31,200 nucleotides of DNA, taken from assembly GCA_000437675.1 (NCBI GenBank), contig FR901809.1, positions 1 through 31,200 on the forward strand. The letters run 5' to 3'. Positions 1-7,029 of this stretch are shown piece after piece (within the stretch, counting starts at the first letter, position 1; every line of letters begins with the position of its first letter). Below the pieces are notes generated by a model. The model saw only the letters and a program-made list of their open reading frames with translations, ran no database searches and was not told the origin of the DNA. The stretch is from Prevotella sp. CAG:891 (GTDB lineage: Bacteria; Bacteroidota; Bacteroidia; Bacteroidales; Bacteroidaceae). Position numbers and translations under genes: made by a program.

Positions 1-9
1 GACGACTTC
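1..9. repeat. possible end of a MITE copy cut by the window edge
   Basis: The first nine bases, GACGACTTC, equal the outermost bases of the right end of the MITE-like element at 18068-18261. This could be the tail of a third copy lying outside the window. Nine bases are too few to be sure. Confidence 0.2.
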
Positions 10-39
10 AATATAACAATGCTGACTGACATATCAGTA

Positions 40-621
40 CTAAAAATTCTTCAGTTTCTGATATAAACGCTGAATAGGCAAACCCACAACATTAAAGTAG
101 CTACCTTTGATTTCCTCGACAGAAACCAAGCCTATCCATTCCTGTATGCCATAACCTCCAGCCTTGTCAAATGGCAGATAATTATCTACATAGAAATTTA
201 TTTCTTCCTCAGACAATTCTGCAAATTTCACTTGACTTGTGACAGCAAAATTTTCAGTTTTATCTGCTGTTAAAATAGTTACACCGGTAATAACTTGATG
301 AACCCTACCTGAAAGTTGACGCAGCATATCCTTGGCCTCATCAACCCCTTTAGGCTTACCCATCGTCTTTCCTTCAAGGTAAACAATGGTGTCAGCCGTT
401 ATCAAAAGTTCATCAGGAGCCATTGATGTACGATAAGCATTTGCCTTATTTCGCGATATATAACGCACAATATCTTCTCCTCGAAGAGAATCAGGATAAC
501 TTTCGTCTATACCAAAAAGGGTGCGAACTTTAAAGTTTATACCCAAACGCTGCAACAATTCTTTACGTCGAGGAGAATTACTGGCTAAAACAACCTTGTA
601 TTTTTTGAGATTATCAAGCAT
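40..621 (-). CDS. maf: Maf family nucleotide pyrophosphatase
   Basis: Maf-like house-cleaning enzyme expected to hydrolyse non-canonical or modified nucleoside triphosphates (dTTP/UTP pyrophosphatase type) in the cytoplasm. The N-terminal motif ASNSPRRKELL, the ITADTIV stretch with the conserved aspartate, the GKPKG motif and a TGVTI segment are all present. At 193 residues it has the normal family length. The reading frame also opens three codons earlier at a TTG, but I prefer the ATG at 621 because the conserved protein begins just after it. It is the last gene of a minus-strand group after the DUF2520 and KdsC-like genes, 88 bases downstream of the latter. Family assignment is firm; the exact substrate is not visible. 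Confidence 0.93.
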   Translation of the reverse strand: MLDNLKKYKVVLASNSPRRKELLQRLGINFKVRTLFGIDESYPDSLRGEDIVRYISRNKANAYRTSMAPDELLITADTIVYLEGKTMGKPKGVDEAKDMLRQLSGRVHQVITGVTILTADKTENFAVTSQVKFAELSEEEINFYVDNYLPFDKAGGYGIQEWIGLVSVEEIKGSYFNVVGLPIQRLYQKLKNF

Positions 622-709
622 AATTGTCAATGATTTTCAATATTGTATATTTTGATATTAAGGTTTATGTCATTTAGTGGAATACTATGGTATTTCGTTT
701 CTTTGCAAA

Positions 710-1228
710 TTACCACCCAAAGGCCTCTGCATTGGCCATCCATTTACCTTGCGCTTTTAATACTTGTTCTACGACATCCCGAACACAACCCTCGCCACCT
801 TTGTAAGGACTGACATATCGAGCAACAGACTTTATCTCTGCTGCAGCATCAGCCGGACAACAAGGACATCCACATTTGCTCATTACTTCATAATCGGGTA
901 TATCATCGCCCATATACAGCACTTCCTCAGGTTTCAAATTATTAGCTTTCAACCATTCGTCAAATACCTTAATCTTAACCGAGACTCCCATAAATACATG
1001 CTGTATACCAAGCCCCTCGTAACGAACTTTTACAGCCTCACTTTTTCCACCGGTAATGATTGCGAGTTCCAGTCCACACTTTACTGCAAACTGAAGAACA
1101 TACCCATCCTTGATATTGGCAGTACGGCATGGCTGACTGTCAGCCAATAAATACACATTATTAGTACTCAACACGCCATCAACATCAAATGCCAAGGCTT
1201 TTATTTTATTCAGATCGTAATTTATCAT
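710..1228 (-). CDS. KdsC-like HAD phosphatase (3-deoxy-D-manno-octulosonate 8-phosphate phosphatase family)
   Basis: A 172-residue capless (C0) HAD-IIIA phosphatase. The catalytic motif FDVDGVL lies at residues 14-20 (D15 and D17 the nucleophile and acid/base), the second motif is IITGG with K nearby, and the metal motif is MGDDIPDYEVM. In the KdsC family the substrate is KDO 8-phosphate, a precursor of the lipopolysaccharide inner core, made in the cytoplasm. Its start overlaps the end of the DUF2520 gene by 23 bases, so the two are almost certainly translated from one mRNA. The C-terminal third has a Cys-rich patch (CGCPCCPAD) that I cannot assign a role. A relative acting on another sugar phosphate is possible. 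Confidence 0.85.
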   Translation of the reverse strand: MINYDLNKIKALAFDVDGVLSTNNVYLLADSQPCRTANIKDGYVLQFAVKCGLELAIITGGKSEAVKVRYEGLGIQHVFMGVSVKIKVFDEWLKANNLKPEEVLYMGDDIPDYEVMSKCGCPCCPADAAAEIKSVARYVSPYKGGEGCVRDVVEQVLKAQGKWMANAEAFGW

Positions 1229-2006
1229 GGAACGCGTGTATACTTTTACTCATGAGTTTATACAAAGTTTGCAAATCAGGATTACCATCTAAAGCATTCT
1301 GGTGGGCATCTAACACATTGGTATCCCAACGCACCGCCGGTCCTGTCTGCGCCTCTGTAGGCGACATATATGCCAATTTATCAACTGTATGTTGAATGAT
1401 TGGTTGCAAACAAGATGGATCAATATCTGCATGCTTAAGCAGATCATAAGCGATTGCAAAGCAATGATTCGAAAAATTATTTGCAAACACAGCAGCCAAA
1501 TGTAAGCGCTTACGTTGAGCCGAATCAAGAAAGTAAATTTTAGTCGACAAACTTTTTGCCAACAAAACAGCTCTTTGCAATGAGTCAGAATTGGCAGCCT
1601 CAATAAATAAAGGAGTATTGCCAAAATCCATCAACTCATTCTTGCTAATGGTTTGCAAAGGATACACTACTGCAGACTGAACAAAATGTTTCGAAATAAC
1701 ATCCAACGGAATACTTCCCGATGTATGAATGCAAAATGCATCTGGCTTACACGATTTCAGCCGCTTTGCAACCTCACCAATCACAGCATCTTTTACTGAT
1801 ATAATATAAAAATCAGCCTCTGGAAGGAGAGATACATTATCTACAGCCACGTTTCCTGCAATTTCAGAACACAATGCTTGAGCATGTTGGATATTTTTAC
1901 TGTATACTCCTGATATAATACAACCCGACTGATGCAAAGCACGTCCTATATGGGTTGCAACATTACCAGATCCTATCAAACATACCCGATAAAGATCATT
2001 ACTCAT
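1206..2006 (-). CDS. DUF2520 Rossmann-fold NAD(P)-binding protein
   Basis: A 266-residue protein that starts with a nucleotide-binding motif, CLIGSGNVATHIG (Gly-x-Gly-x-x-Ala type), followed by an N-terminal Rossmann domain resembling that of pyrroline-5-carboxylate reductase or ketopantoate reductase. The C-terminal helical part (HLAAVFANNFSNH, then a PAVRWD segment) is typical of DUF2520 proteins. The reaction is unknown. It is the first gene of a three-gene minus-strand unit with the KdsC-like phosphatase and maf. A strong promoter lies about 90 bases upstream. The ATG at 2006 gives the glycine motif its usual distance from the N-terminus. Confidence 0.85.
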   Translation of the reverse strand: MSNDLYRVCLIGSGNVATHIGRALHQSGCIISGVYSKNIQHAQALCSEIAGNVAVDNVSLLPEADFYIISVKDAVIGEVAKRLKSCKPDAFCIHTSGSIPLDVISKHFVQSAVVYPLQTISKNELMDFGNTPLFIEAANSDSLQRAVLLAKSLSTKIYFLDSAQRKRLHLAAVFANNFSNHCFAIAYDLLKHADIDPSCLQPIIQHTVDKLAYMSPTEAQTGPAVRWDTNVLDAHQNALDGNPDLQTLYKLMSKSIHAFHDKLRSE

Positions 2007-2103
2007 TATATGATTACTTTTTTAATAGCAGCCAAAAGGCATTTCACTCCAAAGTTTTAGTAAAACTATACATATAAGAGCAAACACCTTTATCCACACT
2101 GAG

Positions 2104-2135
2104 CAAAATTACTGTTTTAATTGTTCTATTCCAAA
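2104..2135 (-). promoter_or_regulatory. promoter of the DUF2520 / KdsC-like / maf unit
   Basis: Read on the minus strand, TTTG (2132-2135) is followed after 20 bases by TAATTTTG (2104-2111). This fits the Bacteroidota sigma-ABfr pattern TTTG-N19..21-TAnnTTTG. Transcription would begin near 2097, leaving a leader of about 90 bases. Confidence 0.7.
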
Positions 2136-2216
2136 AATTTATAGTGATAATTTTATAAGTTCGCCTTGTAATTTCTTAAAACCATATAAAACAAAGCAGA
2201 AATAGACGATACAAAT

Positions 2217-2250
2217 AAAAAAAGCGAACATTGAAACAATGCTCGCTTTG
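2217..2250 (-). terminator. rho-independent terminator after the tRNA cluster
   Basis: On the minus strand a hairpin starts right after the tRNA-Cys discriminator base. A 7-bp stem (2221-2227 with 2243-2249) and a 5-bp stem (2229-2233 with 2237-2241) are separated by one mismatch and capped by a three-base loop. A run of T follows. Confidence 0.8.
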
Positions 2251-2321
2251 AGGTACCCAGCAGATTCGAACTGCTGTACACGGTTTTGCAGACCGCTACC
2301 TAGCCACTCGGTCAGCGTACC
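2251..2321 (-). tRNA. tRNA-Cys (GCA), copy 1, with an acceptor mismatch
   Basis: A 71-base cloverleaf with anticodon GCA (2287-2289), loop CTGCAAA, T-loop TTCGAAT and the U73 discriminator expected for tRNA-Cys. CCA is not encoded. The 5' acceptor strand reads GGTACGC while the 3' strand reads GGGTACC, leaving a G-G mismatch at pair 6-67. The second copy (2535-2605) has GGTACCC and pairs perfectly. A 27-bp duplicate of the tRNA 5' end sits immediately upstream. This copy may be poorly processed or non-functional. Confidence 0.85.
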
Positions 2322-2348
2322 AATGACTAGCCACTCGGTCAGGGTACC
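2322..2348 (-). repeat. duplicated 5' fragment of tRNA-Cys
   Basis: On the minus strand these 27 bases begin with GGTACCCTGACCGAGTGGCT, the 5' end of an intact tRNA-Cys, then run through AGTCATT directly into copy 1. It is a 27-bp tandem duplication in which the upstream half keeps the correct acceptor sequence and the downstream half (inside copy 1) has C6 changed to G. Confidence 0.85.
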
Positions 2349-2354
2349 AATAGT

Positions 2355-2431
2355 TGGCGGTGCGTACGGGACTCGAACCCGTGACCCCATGCGTGACAGG
2401 CATGTATTCTAACCAACTGAACTAACGCACC
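2355..2431 (-). tRNA. tRNA-Asp (GTC), copy 1
   Basis: A cloverleaf with acceptor strands GGTGCGT and ACGCACC, anticodon loop CTGTCAC (anticodon GTC) and T-loop TTCGAGT. Discriminator G is followed by an encoded CCA (2355-2357). It appears identical to copy 2, 257 bases away. Confidence 0.95.
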
Positions 2432-2498
2432 TTGAAGCATCAAAATGAAGACCGTTACCTTGCCAATTAACCAAAGTACCAGCCAGTTCATTCTGGCA

Positions 2499-2534
2499 CA
2501 AAAAAAGCGAACATTAGAAATAACATTCGCCTTG
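2499..2534 (-). terminator. hairpin with T-run after tRNA-Cys copy 2
   Basis: An imperfect minus-strand hairpin directly after tRNA-Cys copy 2, ending in TTCGCTTTTTTT. It corresponds to the better hairpin after copy 1 but has diverged. It could act as a partial terminator or processing signal between the duplicated tRNA pairs. Confidence 0.5.
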
Positions 2535-2605
2535 AGGTACCCAGCAGATTCGAACTGCTGTACACGGTTTTGCAGACCGCTACCTAGCCACTCGGTCAGG
2601 GTACC
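2535..2605 (-). tRNA. tRNA-Cys (GCA), copy 2
   Basis: A 71-base cloverleaf with a perfectly paired acceptor (GGTACCC with GGGTACC), anticodon GCA, T-loop TTCGAAT and discriminator U73. CCA is not encoded. It lies six bases after tRNA-Asp copy 2 and is probably co-transcribed with it. Confidence 0.95.
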
Positions 2606-2611
2606 AATAGT

Positions 2612-2688
2612 TGGCGGTGCGTACGGGACTCGAACCCGTGACCCCATGCGTGACAGGCATGTATTCTAACCAACTGAACTAACGCACC
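2612..2688 (-). tRNA. tRNA-Asp (GTC), copy 2
   Basis: A cloverleaf with anticodon GTC, acceptor GGTGCGT/ACGCACC, discriminator G and encoded CCA (2612-2614). It is the first gene of the minus-strand tRNA cluster, about 50 bases downstream of the cluster promoter. Confidence 0.95.
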
Positions 2689-2746
2689 TTAAAGCATCAG
2701 AGCTCTCAATCTTTAGCTGTATTGCTTCCGTTCTTGATTGCGAGTG

Positions 2747-2777
2747 CAAAGGTACAACTTATTTATTAAGTACCAAA
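2747..2777 (-). promoter_or_regulatory. promoter of the tRNA cluster
   Basis: Minus strand: TTTG (2774-2777), 19 bases, then TACCTTTG (2747-2754). This matches the Bacteroidota consensus exactly, with a predicted start near 2740. It overlaps the end of the GNAT gene unit. Confidence 0.8.
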
Positions 2778-2794
2778 CTTTTCCATGATTTTTT

Positions 2795-3295
2795 TCAAAA
2801 AAATTTTGCGAAAATATTCACATCTACATATTTTGCTTTATCGAAATGCCAATTTGGTAGCTTAGATACGATATTATACCCATTTTTTTGAAACAACTTA
2901 GAAGAAGCTATGTTATCAGATACCACATGAGCATACAGCAAATGTATGTGCAATCTTTCTACGGCATATTGTTCTAACTTTTGCAGTGCCTGCGTAGCAA
3001 GCCCCCGACCACGATACTCTTTAAGTAAAGCTATGCCTACCTCAGCTCTTGCATGCAGTGCTGAAAAATTCGTTATATCTATGATTCCTACCGCCACACT
3101 CTTACCAGATTCAGACTCTTCGATAACCAATCTCATTTCTCCACACTCATATATTGAAGCAGCTGATGCTATATACTGCTTCAATGCATAGCGAGAATAG
3201 AGTCCTTCGGCATTTGAAGTGTCCCACATTTGGGGATCATTTTCTATCGTATATAAAAGATTCAAATCTTCCGGTTCACACGGACGTAACTTCAT
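2795..3295 (-). CDS. GNAT family N-acetyltransferase
   Basis: A 166-residue GNAT protein of the RimJ/RimL-like (Acetyltransf_3) type. The acetyl-CoA-binding motif A is EYRGRGLATQAL. The C-terminal part has the expected VVSDNIASSKLFQKNGY pattern, where the Asn and the SxxLF segment follow the cofactor loop. The acceptor substrate cannot be read from the sequence. A TTG lies five codons upstream, but the ATG at 3295 (MKLRPCEPEDL) is the usual GNAT N-terminus. It sits 23 bases after the membrane-protein gene and is probably last in the recR unit. Confidence 0.85.
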   Translation of the reverse strand: MKLRPCEPEDLNLLYTIENDPQMWDTSNAEGLYSRYALKQYIASAASIYECGEMRLVIEESESGKSVAVGIIDITNFSALHARAEVGIALLKEYRGRGLATQALQKLEQYAVERLHIHLLYAHVVSDNIASSKLFQKNGYNIVSKLPNWHFDKAKYVDVNIFAKFF

Positions 3296-3318
3296 AAACG
3301 TATCAAGCAACAGGTTAT

Positions 3319-3744
3319 TTACTTTTTATCAGAAACTTCGTCAATAGCGGGCCAGCAAAACAACAAAGCTACCAAGGCTATAAGCATGCAGAACAGCGGA
3401 GTTGTTCCACTCATCAAAGCATAATATATAAATAAATCAACAAACAGGACTAAAGCTACAATGCCTATTCTTACAACATTCAACATGGGATACAGCATAG
3501 GGTTCTGCTCAAGTTTTGCACGTATACTCTTAAATGCAAACAGTCGCAAACCTCCCCATGTTACACTGAGAGTTAATACGACACAAATCATGTGCAACAC
3601 ATAATCGATTTGAGGGGAACTCTGCAGAAATCCCTTAGGCAAAACATTTGTTTCTTCTAACACACACATAAATGCCGCCAGCACCCACACGCAAACATAC
3701 AGCACGCGCACTTTCTTTATTGCTTCAATCATATCATCAACCAT
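3319..3744 (-). CDS. conserved four-helix membrane protein of unknown function
   Basis: A 141-residue protein with about four hydrophobic segments: around residues 14-28 (VLYVCVWVLAAFMCV), 47-65, 88-105 and 111-130. There is a short cytoplasmic-looking N-terminus and a charged C-terminal tail (DEVSDKK). No catalytic motif is visible and I do not recognise the family. Its place between recR (34 bases upstream) and the GNAT gene on the same strand suggests co-transcription only. Confidence 0.7.
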   Translation of the reverse strand: MVDDMIEAIKKVRVLYVCVWVLAAFMCVLEETNVLPKGFLQSSPQIDYVLHMICVVLTLSVTWGGLRLFAFKSIRAKLEQNPMLYPMLNVVRIGIVALVLFVDLFIYYALMSGTTPLFCMLIALVALLFCWPAIDEVSDKK

Positions 3745-3777
3745 TAAGGGTTATCAATTAAAATCAATCGTCATTCT

Positions 3778-4389
3778 TTACTTTAAAGGAGTACGTCCCA
3801 ATATAGATCTGCCCAATGTTACCTCATCGGTATACTCCAAATCATCGCCAACACTTACGCCACGAGCCAACACGGAAAATTTAACACCGCTCTGCGCCAA
3901 TCTTCGCGAAATATAGAAATTTGTTGTATCTCCTTCCATTGTAGGGTTCAAGGCCAAAATAATTTCGCTCACGCCCCCACTCTCCACCCGTTCAAACAGA
4001 GAGTCCAGTTCCAAATCTGCAGGCCCCGTGCCGTCCATTGGCGAAATAACGCCACCTAAAACATGATACAGACCATGAAATTGCCCTGTATTTTCAATAG
4101 ACATTACACTATGTATGTTTTCTACCACACATATAATGGACTTATCTCGATGAGGATTGGAACATATATCACAAACATCTGTATCTGATAAATTATGACA
4201 CACCTGACAATACTTTACATCATCAATTAATTGGGTGATGCTGTTGCTGAAAGAGTGGACTGTTTCTTTTTTTTGTGAAAGCAGATACAAAGCAAAACGC
4301 AAAGCTGTTTTACGTCCGACACCTGGCAAACGGGTTAATTCTTGTATGGCCTTTTCAAGCAGTTTCGAAGGATATTGTTCGTGAATCAT
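3778..4389 (-). CDS. recR: recombination protein RecR
   Basis: RecR works with RecF and RecO to load RecA on gapped DNA. The 203-residue protein shows the helix-hairpin-helix LPGVGRKTALRFA near the N-terminus and a C4 zinc finger with C61, C64, C73 and C76. A Toprim domain (ICVVENIHSVMSIE) and the C-terminal RISRRLAQSG-like and VGDDLEYTDEVTL segments follow. Length and order match the family. It is the first gene of a minus-strand unit and diverges from engB. recF lies far away at 22331-23428. Confidence 0.97.
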   Translation of the reverse strand: MIHEQYPSKLLEKAIQELTRLPGVGRKTALRFALYLLSQKKETVHSFSNSITQLIDDVKYCQVCHNLSDTDVCDICSNPHRDKSIICVVENIHSVMSIENTGQFHGLYHVLGGVISPMDGTGPADLELDSLFERVESGGVSEIILALNPTMEGDTTNFYISRRLAQSGVKFSVLARGVSVGDDLEYTDEVTLGRSILGRTPLK

Positions 4390-4424
4390 TCTTTGTTTCT
4401 AATATTTTCTTGTCATTGATTAGG

Positions 4425-4432
4425 CAAAAGTA
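4425..4432 (-). promoter_or_regulatory. -7 box of the recR promoter
   Basis: TACTTTTG on the minus strand fits TAnnTTTG, 36 bases upstream of the recR start. No clear TTTG lies at the usual distance upstream, so the call is modest. Confidence 0.45.
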
Positions 4433-4495
4433 ATCAAAACTCTTTGTTTTTTAGTATCTTCGCATCATATAAATCATAACATAACGCTAAGAATA

Positions 4496-5107
4496 ATGCA
4501 AATCAAGACAGCCGATTTTATAACCAGCAGCAGCCGAGCTGATATGTGCCCCGACGTAAACTTGCCAGAGTACGCACTTATTGGAAGAAGTAACGTTGGA
4601 AAAAGTAGCTTAATCAATATGCTAACGCAAAGAAAAGCATTGGCCATGACATCAGCTACTCCAGGCAAAACCATGCTTATCAATCATTTTAAAATCAATA
4701 ATGAGTGGTACTTGGTTGACCTTCCCGGCTATGGATATGCCAAGCGCGGCAAACGCGAAATGGAAAAGCTTAAGAATCTGATTTCGTACTATGTACTCGA
4801 ACGGAAGCAGCTAACTTGCCTTTTCGTACTCATCGACTCGCGAATAAAACCTCAAAATATTGATCTGGAATTTATCCGTTTTTTAGGCGAAAACGGTGTT
4901 CCGTTCGGCATCGTGTTTACAAAGGCCGACAAGCCCAAATCTGCCGAACTCAACAAAAATGTTTCTGCCTTTTTAAAAGAATTATCCAAAGAATGGGAAG
5001 AACTTCCACCCCACTTCATCACGAGTAGCCAGAACGGCAAAGGACGTGAAGATTTTCTTGGCTATATCGAACAACTTAACGTGGCAACTCAAGACTCGGC
5101 TCAGTAG
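4496..5107 (+). CDS. engB: ribosome biogenesis GTPase EngB (YsxC/YihA)
   Basis: A small essential-type GTPase of the TRAFAC class involved in assembly of the large ribosomal subunit. The G1 loop GRSNVGKS is at residues 30-37, the G2 region TSATPGKT follows, G3 is DLPGYG at 75-80, G4 is TKAD near residue 140, and G5 falls in TSSQNGKG. At 203 residues it is of standard length. It is transcribed away from recR; a TATCTTCG box at 4455-4462 is a weak promoter candidate. No gene follows within 640 bases. Confidence 0.96.
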   Translation: MQIKTADFITSSSRADMCPDVNLPEYALIGRSNVGKSSLINMLTQRKALAMTSATPGKTMLINHFKINNEWYLVDLPGYGYAKRGKREMEKLKNLISYYVLERKQLTCLFVLIDSRIKPQNIDLEFIRFLGENGVPFGIVFTKADKPKSAELNKNVSAFLKELSKEWEELPPHFITSSQNGKGREDFLGYIEQLNVATQDSAQ

Positions 5108-5294
5108 AGTTTGAATGAGGAAAACACACCTGCGTTCTTTATTCTTACAAGCCGACGCTGCGTTCTTGAGTAAAACCGAAAATGAGATGTTAATTTACCA
5201 CATCTCTAAAAAGTGAAATTAGATTAAAAATAAATCCTTACAAGACCATCGACATACAACCTGATTGAGCACGCAATAGCGCCTTATAAAAAAT

Positions 5295-5386
5295 TACTCC
5301 GCGATTGTCGAAATTAGTTCCGAGCTAGTTCGAATTAGTTCCGAGCTAGTTTCAACAATCTGGGAGTTACTGATAATCAGCACTTT
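5295..5386 (-). repeat. dispersed element with two 21-bp units (short copy)
   Basis: Read on the minus strand this matches the element at 16438-16573. It has the same left end (AAAGTGCTGATT, then TCAGTAA), an ATTGTTGAAA boundary, repeats of TAGCTCGGAACTAATT at a 21-bp period, and the end GACAATCGCGGAG. It holds two full units where the other copy has four, and lies in the opposite orientation. Confidence 0.85.
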
Positions 5387-5388
5387 AA

Positions 5389-5577
5389 GAAGCAAAACAA
5401 GAATGGTATCAGAATGGCAAATTTCGCTCTGAATTTGAGCTAAAGGCCGACGATTACATTTTAGCATTGTTTAGAAATGTGTTAAACCCACAAGGAACTG
5501 CACAAGCGTTCATAAAGATTGCAGCCGCGTCTTGCTATTTCATCCATCCCTTCATAGAGCTATTAAATCTGTGTTGA
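5389..5577 (+). pseudogene. possible coding remnant, unidentified
   Basis: An open frame of 62 codons runs from just after the 21-bp repeat element to a TGA at 5575-5577. It has no ATG. The translation has a protein-like composition, for example FRSEFELKADDYILALFRNV followed by LNPQGTAQAFIK. I do not recognise it. It may be the 3' part of a gene cut by the repeat element, or chance. Confidence 0.3.
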
Positions 5578-5751
5578 ATTGAGTGGATTGGATGGTTCGC
5601 AACCACCCATCAAACACTTTCGTTACGCACTTCATGAGCTCATACAATCAACATTACCTAAAAATGGTTCATTGACTGACATATCCACACTAAAAATCGG
5701 CTGACCCACTCACTCCGCCGAAGTTGAATAGTATAACTTCATTTAAATACA

Positions 5752-6924
5752 ATGCCTATTTGGACAGACCATAATCAAAAGATAAAAATAACGCTCATTA
5801 TTGTTGCAGTCCTCATAGCTACAATATCGCTTATTTTCTCACATAAGCTGACCCGTGTTTTGTTAAGTGAAGAGGTTGCCAAAATGGAAGTGTGGTCGGA
5901 AGCTATGCGTTCTTTGACAGCAGCCGATGAACACACTGACCTCAACTTGGTCTTAAAGGTCATAAACAGCAATAACACCATACCCGTTATCGTTACCGAT
6001 GGGAAGGGAAATATCCTCGCTTCAAGAAACATAAGCCCTGAACCTAGCGGAAACGATTCTTTAGCAATGCTAAAGGATGAAGCTTTGCGAATGAAAGAAC
6101 ATGGTAAATGCTTACAAATGAACCTCACATCCGACAACAGCCACAACAGTCATGAAGCTGACTACATCTACGTTTACTATGAAGAGTCTGTCATGCTTAA
6201 ACGACTGACCATCTATCCCTACATCCAACTTGGGGTTGTCGGTTTCTTTATGCTTATAACCATTTTTGCCCTACTTGCTTCGAAGCGGGCGGAACAAAAC
6301 AGAGTATGGGTGGGACTTTCTCGCGAAACTGCACATCAACTGGGCACTCCCATTTCATCACTAATGGCATGGAGCGAAGTTTTGCGAGAAAGTTACCCCA
6401 ACGACCCTCTTTTGCCCGAAATGGACAAGGATGTGCACAGGTTGCAACTTATTGCCGAACGATTTTCAAAAATAGGTTCTGCTCCGGAATTAAGTAAACA
6501 GGATTTATGCTTGATAGTGCAGCGCGTAGTCGAATATTTTGACCGAAGAACCTCTCAAAAAGTCGTTATAACTTTCCAATGCGCTGAAAATCAACTTATG
6601 GCCAACATCAATGCGCCACTTTTTGAATGGGTAATCGAAAATCTATGCAAAAATGCAGTTGATGCTATGGAAGGAGCCGGTAATATACACATACAGTTAG
6701 AAGCTAAACATCATGGAGTTCATATCGAAGTATCAGATACGGGAAAAGGTATGGCTAAAAAGCATTTTAAAACTGTATTCAAACCAGGATTTACAACCAA
6801 AAAACGCGGATGGGGTTTAGGGCTATCACTAGCCAAACGCATTATTGAGGAATATCACCATGGCCACATCTATGTAAAAGAAAGCGAAATCGGGAAAGGT
6901 ACTGTTTTCGCTATTGACATTTGA
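5752..6924 (+). CDS. membrane sensor histidine kinase, orphan
   Basis: A 390-residue inner-membrane histidine kinase. One helix spans about residues 12-30 and a second 155-176, enclosing a periplasmic sensor domain of about 120 residues. The H-box reads SRETAHQLGTPISSLMAW with the phosphoacceptor likely H195, a QLGTP variant rather than the common ELRTP form. The ATPase domain has the N-box ENLCKNAVDAM (N297, N301), G1 box SDTGKGM (328-334) and the F/G2 region FKPGFTTKKRGWGLGLSLAK. No HAMP domain is evident between TM2 and the H-box. No response regulator lies nearby, so its partner and signal are unknown. The ATG at 5752 is the only start that keeps the first helix. Confidence 0.9.
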   Translation: MPIWTDHNQKIKITLIIVAVLIATISLIFSHKLTRVLLSEEVAKMEVWSEAMRSLTAADEHTDLNLVLKVINSNNTIPVIVTDGKGNILASRNISPEPSGNDSLAMLKDEALRMKEHGKCLQMNLTSDNSHNSHEADYIYVYYEESVMLKRLTIYPYIQLGVVGFFMLITIFALLASKRAEQNRVWVGLSRETAHQLGTPISSLMAWSEVLRESYPNDPLLPEMDKDVHRLQLIAERFSKIGSAPELSKQDLCLIVQRVVEYFDRRTSQKVVITFQCAENQLMANINAPLFEWVIENLCKNAVDAMEGAGNIHIQLEAKHHGVHIEVSDTGKGMAKKHFKTVFKPGFTTKKRGWGLGLSLAKRIIEEYHHGHIYVKESEIGKGTVFAIDI

Positions 6925-6979
6925 CGAATTTTTCTTTCATCACAACATTGCTGAATACAGACGATGCATAAGCAAGCAT

Positions 6980-7026
6980 AAAAAAAAGACAGGAACTGCT
7001 TCTTCATGAAATAGCTCCTGTCTTTT
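6980..7026. terminator. bidirectional terminator between the histidine kinase and the metalloprotease
   Basis: A perfect 11-bp stem, AAAAGACAGGA (6984-6994) with TCCTGTCTTTT (7016-7026), has a 21-base loop. A run of A on the left gives a good T-run for the minus-strand gene, and TCTTTTCGTTT gives a weaker one for the plus strand. It lies between two converging genes. Confidence 0.85.
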
Positions 7027-7029
7027 CGT

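Larger units (their letters stand above)
5108..5751. other. 644-bp intergenic stretch with repeats and a possible gene remnant
   Basis: Between engB and the histidine kinase this stretch holds a small hairpin (GAGATGT 5184-5190 with ACATCTC 5200-5206) that may end engB transcription. It also holds the short 21-bp repeat element (5295-5386), an open frame without a usable start (5389-5577), and a 25-bp sequence (5673-5697) also found near the window start. No tRNA or complete gene is seen. Confidence 0.7.

Noticed and set aside
808..819. GACTGACATATC inside the KdsC-like gene, as in the two intergenic repeats
   Set aside because: It is explained by coding sequence in a conserved region of the protein and lacks the second half of the gapped motif.
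2139..2669. Open frames reading through the tRNA cluster on both strands
   Set aside because: They are translations of tRNA genes and their spacers, a common artefact; the tRNA cloverleaves explain the sequence fully.
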